From Streptomyces sp. MUM 178J (GTDB lineage: Bacteria > Actinomycetota > Actinomycetes > Streptomycetales > Streptomycetaceae), in the NCBI RefSeq assembly GCF_022414575.1, contig NZ_JADWYQ010000038.1:1-61196 (forward strand): a stretch of DNA of 61,196 bases, read 5' to 3'. Under the pieces are notes generated by a model. That model saw only the letters and a list, made by a program, of their open reading frames with translations. It searched no databases and was not told the origin of the DNA. Each line of letters begins with the position of its first letter. The stretch's first letter is position 1. This document shows, in pieces, positions 25,190 to 33,487 of the stretch. Position numbers and translations under genes: made by a program.

Positions 25190-26515
25190 ATGGCCGCCGC
25201 AACCCCGAACCGCCCACTGCCCGGCGATGCGCTCGCCGCACTCGCCGCACTCGCCGACGAGCCCGCCGACAGTCGCTTCAAGTCACTTCCGCCGGACGCC
25301 GAAGCCGCGGGCCTCACCGTCGGGCAGCTCGCCGCCGAGCGGCGCTCCCTCTTCACCGGCGGCTTCACCACCCCCGTCCTGGCGCTCTCCGCCGAGTCGG
25401 TCGAGCACAACCTCGCCCTGCTGGAGAGCTACTCCGAGCGCCATGGCCTGGCCTTCGCCCCGCACGGCAAGACGTCGATGGCCCCGCAGCTCTTCGCACG
25501 CCAGCTGCAGTACGGGGCGTGGGGCATCACCGCCGCCGTCCCACACCAGGTCCGCGTCTACCGGGCCTACGGCGTGCAGCGCATCTTCCTGGCCAACGAG
25601 GTCGTCGACCCGGTCGCGCTGCGCTGGATCGCCCGGGAGCTGGACGCCGACCCGGACTTCCGCCTGATCTGCTACGTCGACTCGGTCCGCGGCGTCGAGC
25701 TGATGGACGAGGCCCTGCGCGGCCGGGCCGGCGGCCGGGCGCTGGACGTCGTCGTCGAGCTGGGCGCGGGCGACGGGGCACGCACCGGGGCCCGTACGGA
25801 GGCCGACTGCGCCGCGGTCGCCGACGCCGTCGCCCGCACCGCGACGCTGCGCCTCGTCGGCGTCGCCGGATACGAGGGCGAGGTCCCCCGGGCGGACCCC
25901 GAGCGGGTGCGCGCCTGGCTGGAGCGGCTTGCCGCACTCGCCGCCGACTTCGACAAGACGGGCCGGTTCTCCGGGACCGGGCTGGACGAGATCGTGGTCA
26001 GCGCGGGCGGCAGCGCCTGGTTCGACACGGTGGCGGACGTCTTCGCCCAGTTGCCGCCGCTCTCCCTCCCAGTCCTGAAACTGCTGCGCTCCGGCGCGTA
26101 CGTCTCACACGACGACGGCCACTACAGCCGGCTGACGCCGTTCAACCGCATCGCCCAGGAGGGCGCGCTCCAGCCCGCCTTCCGGCTTTGGGCCCAGGTC
26201 GTCTCCCGCCCCTCCTCCGAGCAGGCCTTCCTCAACGCGGGCAAGCGGGACGCGGCGTACGACCTCGATCTGCCGCAGGCCCAGGTCGTACGCGACGCCC
26301 GCACCGGCGGGATCCGCCCCGCCGACGCCGTCGAGGTCACCAAGCTGTCCGACCAGCATGCCTGGCTGCACACCGGCCCGGAGGCCGATCTGGAGGTCGG
26401 CGACTGGGTGGGCCTCGGGCTGTCCCACCCCTGCACCAGCTTCGACAAGTGGCAGCTCATCCCGCTGGTGGAGGCGGACGGCACGGTCGTCGACTTCGTC
26501 CGCACCTTCTTCTGA
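25190..26515 (+). CDS. PLP-dependent D-amino-acid deaminase/alanine racemase-fold protein
   Basis: 441 residues from an ATG with AGAGGAGGCCCC before it. Near the N-terminus FAPHGKTSM carries the PLP lysine (Lys94) at the start of an alanine-racemase TIM barrel. The C-terminal domain has LSHPCTSFDKWQ, the His/Cys metal-binding motif of D-serine dehydratase and D-threonine aldolase-like enzymes. In Streptomyces such proteins are annotated as amino acid deaminases. It is the first gene behind the palindromic operator, and the D-aminoacylase gene follows after 133 bp. Together they suggest use of D-amino acids released from N-acyl forms. Exact reaction is not certain. Confidence 0.82.
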   Translation: MAAATPNRPLPGDALAALAALADEPADSRFKSLPPDAEAAGLTVGQLAAERRSLFTGGFTTPVLALSAESVEHNLALLESYSERHGLAFAPHGKTSMAPQLFARQLQYGAWGITAAVPHQVRVYRAYGVQRIFLANEVVDPVALRWIARELDADPDFRLICYVDSVRGVELMDEALRGRAGGRALDVVVELGAGDGARTGARTEADCAAVADAVARTATLRLVGVAGYEGEVPRADPERVRAWLERLAALAADFDKTGRFSGTGLDEIVVSAGGSAWFDTVADVFAQLPPLSLPVLKLLRSGAYVSHDDGHYSRLTPFNRIAQEGALQPAFRLWAQVVSRPSSEQAFLNAGKRDAAYDLDLPQAQVVRDARTGGIRPADAVEVTKLSDQHAWLHTGPEADLEVGDWVGLGLSHPCTSFDKWQLIPLVEADGTVVDFVRTFF

Positions 26516-26542
26516 AGACGCTCGCCTTTCGAAGACACTCGC

Positions 26543-26614
26543 CCTTCCGCACGCACCCGACCTTCCGCACGCATCCGCCCTTCCGCACGCACCCGACCTT
26601 CCGCACGCACCCGC
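26543..26614 (+). repeat. 18-bp tandem repeat between the two D-amino-acid genes
   Basis: Four near-identical copies of CCTTCCGCACGCACCCGA fill most of the 133-bp gap. They stay open in the frame leading into the deacylase gene but lie before its ribosome site. Copy number is likely variable; they may affect read-through or message stability. Confidence 0.8.
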
Positions 26615-26648
26615 CCCGAACGCTCGAGAAATGCCGAGAGGTCAGGCC

Positions 26649-28268
26649 ATGGATCTCGTCATCCGCGACGCAAGGGTCATCGACGGCACGGGAGGGCCCT
26701 CCTACCGGGCCGACGTCGCCCTCGACGGCGGACGCATCGCCGCGATACACCCCGAGACTGCATCCGGCCCCCGCCCGTCGGCCGCCCGTGCCCTTCAGGC
26801 CCACGGACTGGCCCTCTCCCCCGGTTTCATCGACATGCACGCGCACAGCGACCTCGCGCTGCTGCGCGACCCCGACCACTCGGCCAAGGCCGCCCAGGGC
26901 GTCACCCTGGAAGTCCTCGGCCAGGACGGCCTGTCGTACGCTCCGGTCGACGACCGCACCCTCGCCGAGGTCCGCTCCGCCATCGCCGGCTGGAACGGCG
27001 GCGCGCCCGGCGGCGCCCGCCGCGACGACGGCGTCGGCTTCGACTGGCGCACGGTCGGCGAGTACCTGGACCGCCTCGACCGCGGCATCGCCGTCAACGC
27101 GGCGTATCTCGTCCCCCAGGGCAGCGTCCGCATGCTCGCCGTCGGCTGGGACGACCGCCCCGCGACCGAGGCCGAGCTGACCCGTATGCGGCAGCTCGTC
27201 GCCGAGGGGCTTCAGCAGGGCGCGGTCGGCATGTCGTCCGGCCTGACCTACCCGCCGGGCATGTACGCGGACCTCGCGGAACTCGCCGCGCTGTGCCGGG
27301 TCGTGGCCCGCCACGGCGGCTACTACTGCCCCCACCACCGCTCCTACGGAGCGGGCGCGCTCCAGGCGTACCAGGAGATGATCAACCTCGCCCGGGACAC
27401 GGGCTGCGCCCTCCACCTGGCCCACGCCGTCATGAACTTCGGTGTGAACGAGGGCCGTGCGCCCGAGCTGCTGGCCCTGCTCGACGACGCCCTGGCAACG
27501 GGCGCGGACATCACCCTCGACACCTATCCGTACACCCCCGGGTGCACCACACTGGTCGCCCTGCTGCCCGGCTGGGCGCACGAGGGAGGCCCCGAGGCCG
27601 TCCTCGCCCGCCTCAAGGACGAGACGACGGCCGCACGCATCGGCCACTGCCTCCGGGAACCGGGTTCCGACGGCTGCCACGGCGTGCCCGTGGAGTGGGA
27701 CACCGTCGAGATCTCCGGCGTCGGCGATCCGGCGCTCTCCTCCTGGGTGGGCCGCACCGTCGCCGACACGGCGGGGCGGCGCGGCGAGGACCCCTGGGAG
27801 GCGGCCCGCGGACTGCTGATCGAGGACCGGCTCGGCTCCACGATCCTCCAGCACGTCGGGCACGAGGAGAACGTCAGGGCGATCATGCGTCACCGCGTCC
27901 ACACCGGCGGCAGCGACGGCATCCTCCAGGGCGACAAGCCGCACCCGCGGGCGTACGGCACCTTCCCCCGCTATCTCGGCCGGTACGTGCGGGAGCTGGG
28001 CATCCTGTCCCTGGAGGAGGCGGTCGCCCATCTCACCTCCCGCCCCGCGGCCCGGCTGCGGCTGCCCGACCGGGGGCTGGTCCGCGAGGGTTGCCGCGCC
28101 GATCTGGTGCTGTTCGACCCGGACACGGTGGCGGACGGGGCCCGCTTCGACGAGCCTCGCGTGCTGCCCTCAGGCATTCCCCATGTGCTGATCGACGGCC
28201 GGTTCGTGATCCGGGACGGCCGACGCACTCACGTGCTCGCGGGCCGCTCGGTACGGCGCACCCGCTGA
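26649..28268 (+). CDS. N-acyl-D-amino-acid deacylase (D-aminoacylase)
   Basis: 539 residues, the normal length for the family. Amidohydrolase-superfamily landmarks are DMHAHSD (His64, His66), EVLGQDGLSYAP, CPHHRSYG, LAHAVMNFG and the metal-binding Asp in HTGGSDGI. It hydrolyses N-acyl-D-amino acids to the free D-amino acid, which the upstream PLP enzyme could then process. The ATG follows GAGAGGTCAGGCC. It lacks a signal peptide, so it acts in the cytoplasm. Transcribed with the upstream gene, probably from the promoter near 25105-25136. Confidence 0.92.
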   Translation: MDLVIRDARVIDGTGGPSYRADVALDGGRIAAIHPETASGPRPSAARALQAHGLALSPGFIDMHAHSDLALLRDPDHSAKAAQGVTLEVLGQDGLSYAPVDDRTLAEVRSAIAGWNGGAPGGARRDDGVGFDWRTVGEYLDRLDRGIAVNAAYLVPQGSVRMLAVGWDDRPATEAELTRMRQLVAEGLQQGAVGMSSGLTYPPGMYADLAELAALCRVVARHGGYYCPHHRSYGAGALQAYQEMINLARDTGCALHLAHAVMNFGVNEGRAPELLALLDDALATGADITLDTYPYTPGCTTLVALLPGWAHEGGPEAVLARLKDETTAARIGHCLREPGSDGCHGVPVEWDTVEISGVGDPALSSWVGRTVADTAGRRGEDPWEAARGLLIEDRLGSTILQHVGHEENVRAIMRHRVHTGGSDGILQGDKPHPRAYGTFPRYLGRYVRELGILSLEEAVAHLTSRPAARLRLPDRGLVREGCRADLVLFDPDTVADGARFDEPRVLPSGIPHVLIDGRFVIRDGRRTHVLAGRSVRRTR

Positions 28269-28428
28269 CGTCCCACCGGCCCCGGCGGAAGTACGGATTC
28301 CCGTCTGTCACACAAATGGCGATGTTTTTGTCGTTGCTCCGTTACCGGCCCCAGGGCTCGGGCGTTGAAGGAGCGTGAGGCCGCAGGCTCTGCGGCCGCC
28401 TCTCATCTGCAATCTGCAAGGAGAACTG

Positions 28429-28695
28429 ATGTCGCGTATCGCGAAGGCCGCCGCCGTCATCGCCGGCACGGGCGCCATCCTCGCCGGTGGCGCGGGCATG
28501 GCCGCCGCCGACGCCGGGGCCACCGGCGCCGCCAGCCACTCCCCGGGCGTTCTCTCGGGCAACGCCGTCCAGCTGCCGGTGAACGTCCCGGTCAACGTCT
28601 GCGGCAACACGGCCAACGTCATCGCGCTGCTCAACCCGGCCTTCGGCAACAGCTGCGTGAACAACGGCGGGGACGCCGGCGCGTACGGCCACTGA
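28429..28695 (+). CDS. short chaplin (hydrophobic aerial-hypha surface protein)
   Basis: 88 residues from an ATG after AAGGAGAACTG. A signal peptide (to about GMAAA) precedes one chaplin domain: SPGVLSGNAVQLPVNVPVN, CGNTANVIALLNPAFGNSC, with the two conserved Cys. Short chaplins assemble as amyloid-like fibres that lower surface tension and coat aerial hyphae. A short tail NNGGDAGAYGH follows. It stands alone between the deacylase and the tyrosinase operon and is followed by a terminator. Expected to be switched on during aerial growth. Confidence 0.93.
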   Translation: MSRIAKAAAVIAGTGAILAGGAGMAAADAGATGAASHSPGVLSGNAVQLPVNVPVNVCGNTANVIALLNPAFGNSCVNNGGDAGAYGH

Positions 28696-28740
28696 GCCTG
28701 ACGCACCCACCGCGGTCGCACCGCCCGCGGTCGCACTGCT

Positions 28741-28781
28741 CGGCCCTTCCCCGCGCTGTCCGGCGATGCGGGGAAGGGCCG
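28741..28781. terminator. hairpin terminator after the chaplin gene
   Basis: Perfect 14-bp arms CGGCCCTTCCCCGC and GCGGGGAAGGGCCG, 13-nt loop. Lies between convergent chaplin and melC2 and can serve both. Confidence 0.85.
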
Positions 28782-28834
28782 AAGTGTTGTGTGGGACGGA
28801 CTGTTTCCGCCGGGCCTGTTTCCGCCGGGCACGC

Positions 28835-29692
28835 CTACGCGTAGCGGTACCAGCGCCGGTGGTCCAGCAGCTCCGAGGGCCGCACGTCCCACGGCGGCAT
28901 CGGCTCGTCCAAGCTGAACACCCGGCCGTGCTGCGGGTCGGACGCGGGCAGCGGCTCCACCGGAAGGTAACCGGAGCCGCGGTGGGCGCGCTGCCAGCGG
29001 TCCCACAGCAGATCGCAGTACGCGTGGTGCAGCCAGAACACGGGATCGTTGGGCGAGGCCGCGCGCAGCATCAGCCCGCCCACCCAGCGGTGCACCCGGT
29101 TGTGGTTGCGCCAGCGCTCCCCGCCGACGCTCCAGCCCTCGAGGGTGTTGCGGAAGCCGGTGGCCACGGTGGAGTCCCAGGGCGCGGCGTCATAGACCGG
29201 ATCGCCCAGCGCCGCGTCGACGTCCGCCCTCGTCGGCAGTTCCAGCGGGTTGCTGCGGCGGCCGAGGTCGCGGGTGAGGTAGACGCCCTCGGTTATGTCG
29301 ACCCGGATGGGCCAGTTGCCGTTCGAGTGGGCGAACGGCCCGGTCATGACCTGGTCGTCGCCGAACCTGCCGTTGCCGCCCAGGAGGTCGTCCGCCCACA
29401 GCGAGGACTTCGTCGAACGGTCCCGCGTCCAGTCCCAGTAAGGGATCGACACACCGGAGTCGACCTGCTGCAGGGCCTTCTCGAAGTCCAGCAGAAAGCG
29501 GCGGTGCCAGGGGAAGAACGACGGCGTCATATGGGCCGCCCGCACCTCGTCCTCGGCGTCGGAGACCACATACTCGCCGTGCATCCTGACGAACGCGTCG
29601 TACCGGCCTGAGCGCTTGAGCTCCAGCAGCGCGTTGACCAGTCGCCGCTTCTCAGACGCCGTCAGATCGCGCTGGTTCTTGCGGGTGTACAT
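28835..29692 (-). CDS. melC2: tyrosinase MelC2
   Basis: 285 residues starting MYTRKNQRDLTASEKRRLVN, as in Streptomyces tyrosinases. The CuA site is His38 (RMHGEY), His54 (AAHMTPS) and His63 (PWHRRFL); CuB is His197 and His201 (NHNRVHRW) plus the HH pair near 222-223 (FWLHHAYCDLLW). It oxidises tyrosine/DOPA to quinones for melanin. It has no signal peptide; it is exported together with the copper chaperone MelC1, encoded 24 bp upstream. A GGGAGGGACGGC site precedes the ATG. Confidence 0.96.
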   Translation of the reverse strand: MYTRKNQRDLTASEKRRLVNALLELKRSGRYDAFVRMHGEYVVSDAEDEVRAAHMTPSFFPWHRRFLLDFEKALQQVDSGVSIPYWDWTRDRSTKSSLWADDLLGGNGRFGDDQVMTGPFAHSNGNWPIRVDITEGVYLTRDLGRRSNPLELPTRADVDAALGDPVYDAAPWDSTVATGFRNTLEGWSVGGERWRNHNRVHRWVGGLMLRAASPNDPVFWLHHAYCDLLWDRWQRAHRGSGYLPVEPLPASDPQHGRVFSLDEPMPPWDVRPSELLDHRRWYRYA

Positions 29693-29716
29693 GCCGTCCC
29701 TCCCGGTCCCGGTCCG

Positions 29717-30223
29717 TCAGTGGCTGTGCGCGATGTCCGGGGCGAGCCGTGCGCCGCCCAACGCGTCGACTGCGGCACGGGCCAGCGCGAGCAGCGTGGG
29801 GAAGGACTCGTAGTGGTTGACCGCGCTCAGATAGCTGCCGTCGGCGCGCCTCATGACGGGCAGCGGCCGGCCGTCTATGCGGACTTCGACGGTGCGGACT
29901 TCGACGGTGGCGGCGGGCCTCCGCGCGGCCGACTGCCGCACCGGGGCCGCTCCGGCCGCCGGAGCCAGCAGCGTCGCGCTGCCCTGGATGCGGCGGCCCC
30001 GGTAGGTCTGAGCGAACTCCTCGATCGCCCCCTCCGCCGGCTCGGCCCCCTCCGCCGGCTCGGCCGACCGCCGGACGTGCTGCTCCCGGCGGCCCCACCG
30101 GTCCTGGCGGTGCTGCCGCAGGAGCACCGGGGCCAACGCGCCCGCGGTGCCCGCGAGCACACCGGCTGTGAAGGCCGCGCGCAACAGCGTGCGGCGCGTG
30201 GCCGTTCCGGATATACAGCGCAT
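29717..30223 (-). CDS. melC1: tyrosinase copper chaperone MelC1
   Basis: 168 residues. The start chosen gives a Tat-like signal (TRRTLLRAAFTAGVLAGTAG), expected because MelC1 carries folded MelC2 out through the Tat system. The core domain has the family features EEFAQTYRGRRIQG, VEVRIDGRPLPVMRRADGSYLSAVNHYESF and a C-terminal His-rich DIAHSH that handles copper. A Glu/Pro repeat (EPAEGAEPAEGA) lengthens the linker compared with most MelC1. First gene of the melC operon. Confidence 0.93.
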   Translation of the reverse strand: MRCISGTATRRTLLRAAFTAGVLAGTAGALAPVLLRQHRQDRWGRREQHVRRSAEPAEGAEPAEGAIEEFAQTYRGRRIQGSATLLAPAAGAAPVRQSAARRPAATVEVRTVEVRIDGRPLPVMRRADGSYLSAVNHYESFPTLLALARAAVDALGGARLAPDIAHSH

Positions 30224-30592
30224 GCCGACCGCCTCCGTCTCGTGATCTGCTCGTCGTGTGATCAACCGGCACCCGGCGTGCAATTCCGCCGTGTGTTTCG
30301 GAGTTGACAATGAGGACAACGAGACGGTGGCCAAAGAGTTCTCTGATTAGCCCTTTATGCGAGGGCGGGTTAGCGCACCAGCAGGTTCGCAACCGGGGTG
30401 CTGCGCAGTGCAGGCGCGACGAGGCCCGCGTCCGGCAGCTTGACGGCGGTCAGGCCGAGCATGTCGGGTCAGGGCGAGGACGGCGGCGCGCCCAGAGCCG
30501 CGCCCGGCAGGTCGGCAGCGTCACGGCCCTGCCGGGTGTCGAACCGAGCCGCGCGGCCTGCCGGGCGCCGTGCCGCGTGCCGGGGGCCGGGG
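30224..30592. other. intergenic region upstream of melC1
   Basis: 369 bp between melC1 and the end of the next minus-strand gene. The melC promoter must lie here. I could not place a convincing -35/-10 pair on the minus strand. GC-rich direct repeats of GCCGGGC type occur near 30535-30590. Nothing else recognised. Confidence 0.4.
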
Positions 30593-31105
30593 TCAGCCGC
30601 GCAGCCTGCTGACGGGGAGCAGCGCATGCGCGGCGGTGGTCAGGGTGGACTCGTCGCCGAGGTAGCTCTGCAGCATCTCCTCGGTGACGGGCTCGCCGGG
30701 CACGGCCTCGGGCCAGGGGCGCGTCGCGAACAGGAAGTGGGCGTGGCCGCGCTGCTCGACCGCGGTCAGCCACTCCGGCGGCGCCGGGCACTGGGCGTTC
30801 AGATGCGGCATGCTCAGGACGGCCTGGCCCGCTTCGACGAGCAGTTTGACGGGCGAGCCGGTGCTGCGGGTGACGTCGGCGAGCTGTCCGTCCACCGCGA
30901 GTCCCGCGTCTGCGATCACCGCCAGCAGTGCCTGGTGCGTCGCTTCGGGGCCTTCGGGGCCGTCGCCGAGGGAGTAGACGATCAGATAGGGCATGTCGTG
31001 GCCCTGCTCCGGGTCGCCGGTCCAGGCCAGCAGGGACATGGTGCCCAAGTGGCCGCGCTGGAAGGTGCTGTTGCCGGTCTGCATGCCGGACTGAGCTGTG
31101 GTCAT
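30593..31105 (-). CDS. DUF5949-like conserved Streptomyces protein
   Basis: 170 residues starting MTTAQSGMQTGNSTFQ. The body (LGTMSLLAWTGDPEQGHDMP, LIVYSLGDGPEGPEATHQA, LNAQCPAPPEWLTAVEQRGH) matches my recollection of Streptomyces DUF5949 proteins; the family number is from memory. No signal peptide or membrane helix. Function unknown. It sits alone between melC and small developmental genes. Confidence 0.7.
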   Translation of the reverse strand: MTTAQSGMQTGNSTFQRGHLGTMSLLAWTGDPEQGHDMPYLIVYSLGDGPEGPEATHQALLAVIADAGLAVDGQLADVTRSTGSPVKLLVEAGQAVLSMPHLNAQCPAPPEWLTAVEQRGHAHFLFATRPWPEAVPGEPVTEEMLQSYLGDESTLTTAAHALLPVSRLRG

Positions 31106-31349
31106 GGGTCGGCACCCTAGGTGCTGACACCCGGCGTGCAGATCGCTGTTCACCTGTACGGACGAACAGGACCGGCAAAGTCCCGCCGGGCGTGCGAGAG
31201 CCATGCGCCTGGAGTTGCCGGCTACGGGTGTGGCCGCCGACGGTGCGGTGGAACGGGTGGTCAGCCCGCCCGTGGTGACGGCGGGGCCTTCCGTGCGGGC
31301 ATGCGAGGGGAGGCGTGACTTCCCCCCGCACGCGTGCGTTGGCCGTCTT

Positions 31350-31634
31350 ATGGGAAGCAGTTCCGCGCAAACCCGGTGGCAGCGTGTTCACACGGTGCCG
31401 CCCCCGAGCAAGCCGCCGTCCGCCGAGCCTGCGGGGGACGGCAAGCCCAGCCCTATCTACGAGCAGCTCGCCCGGGAGTGGGCGGCCGCGGGCCGCACGC
31501 TGCCGGGGCGGCCGGACACGGAGTGGACACGCCTGTCGCGCTATCCGTTCACGCACGCGTCCGCCGGCTCCGGTGGGCACGCGGGCCCCCCGTCTCCCCG
31601 CAAGGGCTGGCTGGTGGAGCCGCACCCCACTTGA
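31350..31634 (+). CDS. small hypothetical protein
   Basis: 94 residues. The middle reads PSPIYEQLAREWAAAGRTLP then DTEWTRLSRYP, which looks like a genuine small cytoplasmic Streptomyces protein rather than chance coding. No domain recognised. The start is an ATG without an obvious strong ribosome site; the frame is open further upstream. Neighbours are unrelated in orientation. Confidence 0.5.
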   Translation: MGSSSAQTRWQRVHTVPPPSKPPSAEPAGDGKPSPIYEQLAREWAAAGRTLPGRPDTEWTRLSRYPFTHASAGSGGHAGPPSPRKGWLVEPHPT

Positions 31635-31963
31635 GGGGCCTAACGATCGCGGACGGCCTGCGTCACCCCTTTGCGGAATCAGCTCTGTGTGACGCGGGCG
31701 GGCGTGGCAGGCGGAGGGGGAGCGTCCGGCTGCGCAGCCGTTCCCTGAGGCCCGTGGTCAGCCTGCGCGCCGTGAAGGCTGTGAGACGACAGAAGCCAAG
31801 GCGTCGGACGGTCACCTGAGCGGCCCGGCACCGGCGATTTCAGGGGTTCACTGCACTCGCTGTGACATACAGAAAAGCTTGTGACGAGGGGTTTCCCGCG
31901 CGGCGCGGTCTCGTTACCCATGACGACGGCGGCAAACGTCGCCGGAGGAAGGGGTTGGAAAAG

Positions 31964-32269
31964 ATGAAGTACACGAGGGTTGCCGCGATCGTTGCAGGCT
32001 CCGTCGCGGCGCTGGGCGCCGCTTCTCCCGCCGTGGCCGCGGAGTCGGCTCCGATGCCCCCGATGAGCCTCAACGGCGGCGCGGCCCAGGCCGCGGGGGC
32101 CCTCAACTCGCTGCCCTCGCTGGATCTGACGCAGGATGGCCCGCCGGTCAAGCAGGTCGTCGACACCGCCTCCGATCTGAACAACGTGAAGGGCGACGTC
32201 CCCGGCAAGGTCCTGCCAACCACCGGCCAGCTTCCCCCGCTGCTGGGCGGCGTCGGGCTGGGCGGCTGA
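31964..32269 (+). CDS. small secreted protein in the chaplin/rodlin region
   Basis: 101 residues from the ATG after GGAGGAAGGGGTTGGAAAAG. The signal peptide VAAIVAGSVAALGAASPAVAA is clear. The mature part is short, Ala/Leu/Gly/Pro-rich (LNGGAAQAAGALNSLPSLDL) and ends PPLLGGVGLGG; no Cys. I do not recognise a named family, but similar small secreted proteins lie near chaplins in Streptomyces. Followed by a strong hairpin. The 329 bp before it (31635-31963) show no other gene. Confidence 0.7.
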   Translation: MKYTRVAAIVAGSVAALGAASPAVAAESAPMPPMSLNGGAAQAAGALNSLPSLDLTQDGPPVKQVVDTASDLNNVKGDVPGKVLPTTGQLPPLLGGVGLGG

Positions 32270-32288
32270 ACCCGCCCGCTCCCCCGCC

Positions 32289-32337
32289 ACAACGAGGGAG
32301 GGTGCGGCCGGCTGCCGGCCGCACCCTCCCTCGTTGT
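32289..32337. terminator. strong hairpin terminator
   Basis: ACAACGAGGGAGGGTGCGGC pairs with its complement ending CTCCCTCGTTGT around a short GC loop, almost perfect over more than 20 bp. Placed after the small secreted protein gene. Confidence 0.9.
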
Positions 32338-32387
32338 GTTCCGGGTCCGCGGGAAGAGCCGCGGGAACCGTAGGCGGAGAGAAGACG

Positions 32388-32425
32388 GCAGCAGGGTGGC
32401 GCCCCGTGGGGCGCCACCCTGCTGC
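32388..32425. terminator. second hairpin, facing the chaplin gene
   Basis: Perfect 16-bp arms GCAGCAGGGTGGCGCC and GGCGCCACCCTGCTGC with a 6-nt loop, 38 bp downstream of the minus-strand chaplin stop. Likely its terminator. Confidence 0.85.
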
Positions 32426-32463
32426 GTCATGGCGAACGGCCTGCCTCGAACCGGCCCGTCAGG

Positions 32464-32703
32464 TCATTCGTTGACGCAGATGTTGCCGAAGGTCGGGTTC
32501 AGCGCACCGATCAGCTGGGCGGTGTCGCCGCAGACGATGGTCGGCACATGCACGGGCATCTGGCCCACGTTGCCGGAGCCGACGCCCGGCGAGTCGGCGG
32601 CGGAACCCAGGGCGCCCGAGTCGGCGAACGCATTGCCGGCGGCAGCGCCGGCGGCGATGCCGGCGGCAGCCAGCACCACTGCGGCCTTCTTGGCAGTCTT
32701 CAT
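32464..32703 (-). CDS. short chaplin
   Basis: 79 residues with signal peptide (AAVVLAAAGIAAGAAAGNAFA) and one chaplin domain SPGVGSGNVGQMPVHVPTIV then CGDTAQLIGALNPTFGNIC. Both Cys are present. The motif GDTAQ differs from the common GNT/GNS form. It is divergent from the first rodlin gene with 260 bp between them, so the two may share a developmental promoter region (32704-32963, nothing else recognised there). Confidence 0.93.
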   Translation of the reverse strand: MKTAKKAAVVLAAAGIAAGAAAGNAFADSGALGSAADSPGVGSGNVGQMPVHVPTIVCGDTAQLIGALNPTFGNICVNE

Positions 32704-32963
32704 GGAAATAGCACCTTCTGCTCGATGTTCTGCCCAACAACGGGACTCACACCGAGAGAAACGCATTCCCGCGCGTCATGACACGGCCGCCAGTGACGCT
32801 TCCCCCTGTTCAGCTCCTTTTCCCTATCAAGCAGGTGTCTGCTGAGCAGATTTGCGCTCTTTTCAGCAGCGGCCGATTGAGTGAACTGACGCAACCAATC
32901 CCACTACTTCCAGTTGACCAGGGAGCTCCATCAGCGGGCATCCACGCGACAGAAGGACGGAAC

Positions 32964-33374
32964 ATGCTCAAGAAGGTTATGGCGACTGCGGCGGTCACGG
33001 CCTCCGTGGCGGCCGCGGGCGCGACCATGGCACCGCAGGCCATGGCCGTCGGCAACGACACCGGCACGACCTCGTTCAGCGGCAACAGCGCGTCGCAGCA
33101 CTACGGCAACTCGACGACCGCAGGCGACATGAGCCCGCAGCTCGGCCTCGTCCAGGGCTCGCTCAACAAGCCCTGCGTCGGCCTCCCGGCGAAGCTCAAC
33201 GCGGGCTCGGTCGTCGGCGCCATCCCCGTCGCCGTCCAGGACGTCAACGTCCTTTCCACGCCGCAGAACCAGCAGTGCTCCGAGAACTCGACCCAGGCCA
33301 AGGGCGACGAGCCGCTCTCGCACATCCTCAGCAACATCCCGGTGCTCTCGGGCAACGGCGTCGGCAACGGCTGA
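32964..33374 (+). CDS. rodlin protein (first copy)
   Basis: 136 residues from an ATG after AAGGACGGAAC. The start MLKKVMATAAVTASVAAAGA is a signal peptide ending near QAMA. The mature part has the rodlin features GNDTGTTSFSGN, MSPQLGLVQGSLNKPCVGLP, VAVQDVNVL and QQCSENSTQAKGDEPLSH, with two Cys. Rodlins organise chaplin fibres into paired rodlets on aerial hyphae and spores. About 70% like the second copy at 34567 by eye. Rodlin and chaplin genes flank it, as in other streptomycetes. Confidence 0.95.
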   Translation: MLKKVMATAAVTASVAAAGATMAPQAMAVGNDTGTTSFSGNSASQHYGNSTTAGDMSPQLGLVQGSLNKPCVGLPAKLNAGSVVGAIPVAVQDVNVLSTPQNQQCSENSTQAKGDEPLSHILSNIPVLSGNGVGNG

Positions 33375-33430
33375 GGTCCGCCGCCGTCTGCCCGTTCAGC
33401 CCGGCCCCGGCCTCCCGCAGGCGGCACTGC

Positions 33431-33463
33431 GAAGCCCCCGGCGCAGCCAGCGCCGGGGGCTTC
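33431..33463. terminator. hairpin terminator after the first rodlin
   Basis: GAAGCCCCCGGCGC and GCGCCGGGGGCTTC, perfect 14-bp arms with a 5-nt loop. Between convergent rodlin and VKOR genes. Confidence 0.88.
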
Positions 33464-33487
33464 GGCATGCCGTGCGCCGCCCGCGGT

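Noticed and set aside
23530..25410. 626-codon minus-strand open frame opposite the carboxypeptidase
   Set aside because: It covers the coding strand complement, the terminator palindrome and the next operator; no domain seen.
30302..30307. TTGACA on the plus strand upstream of melC1
   Set aside because: It points away from melC, and no plus-strand gene or matching -10 follows.
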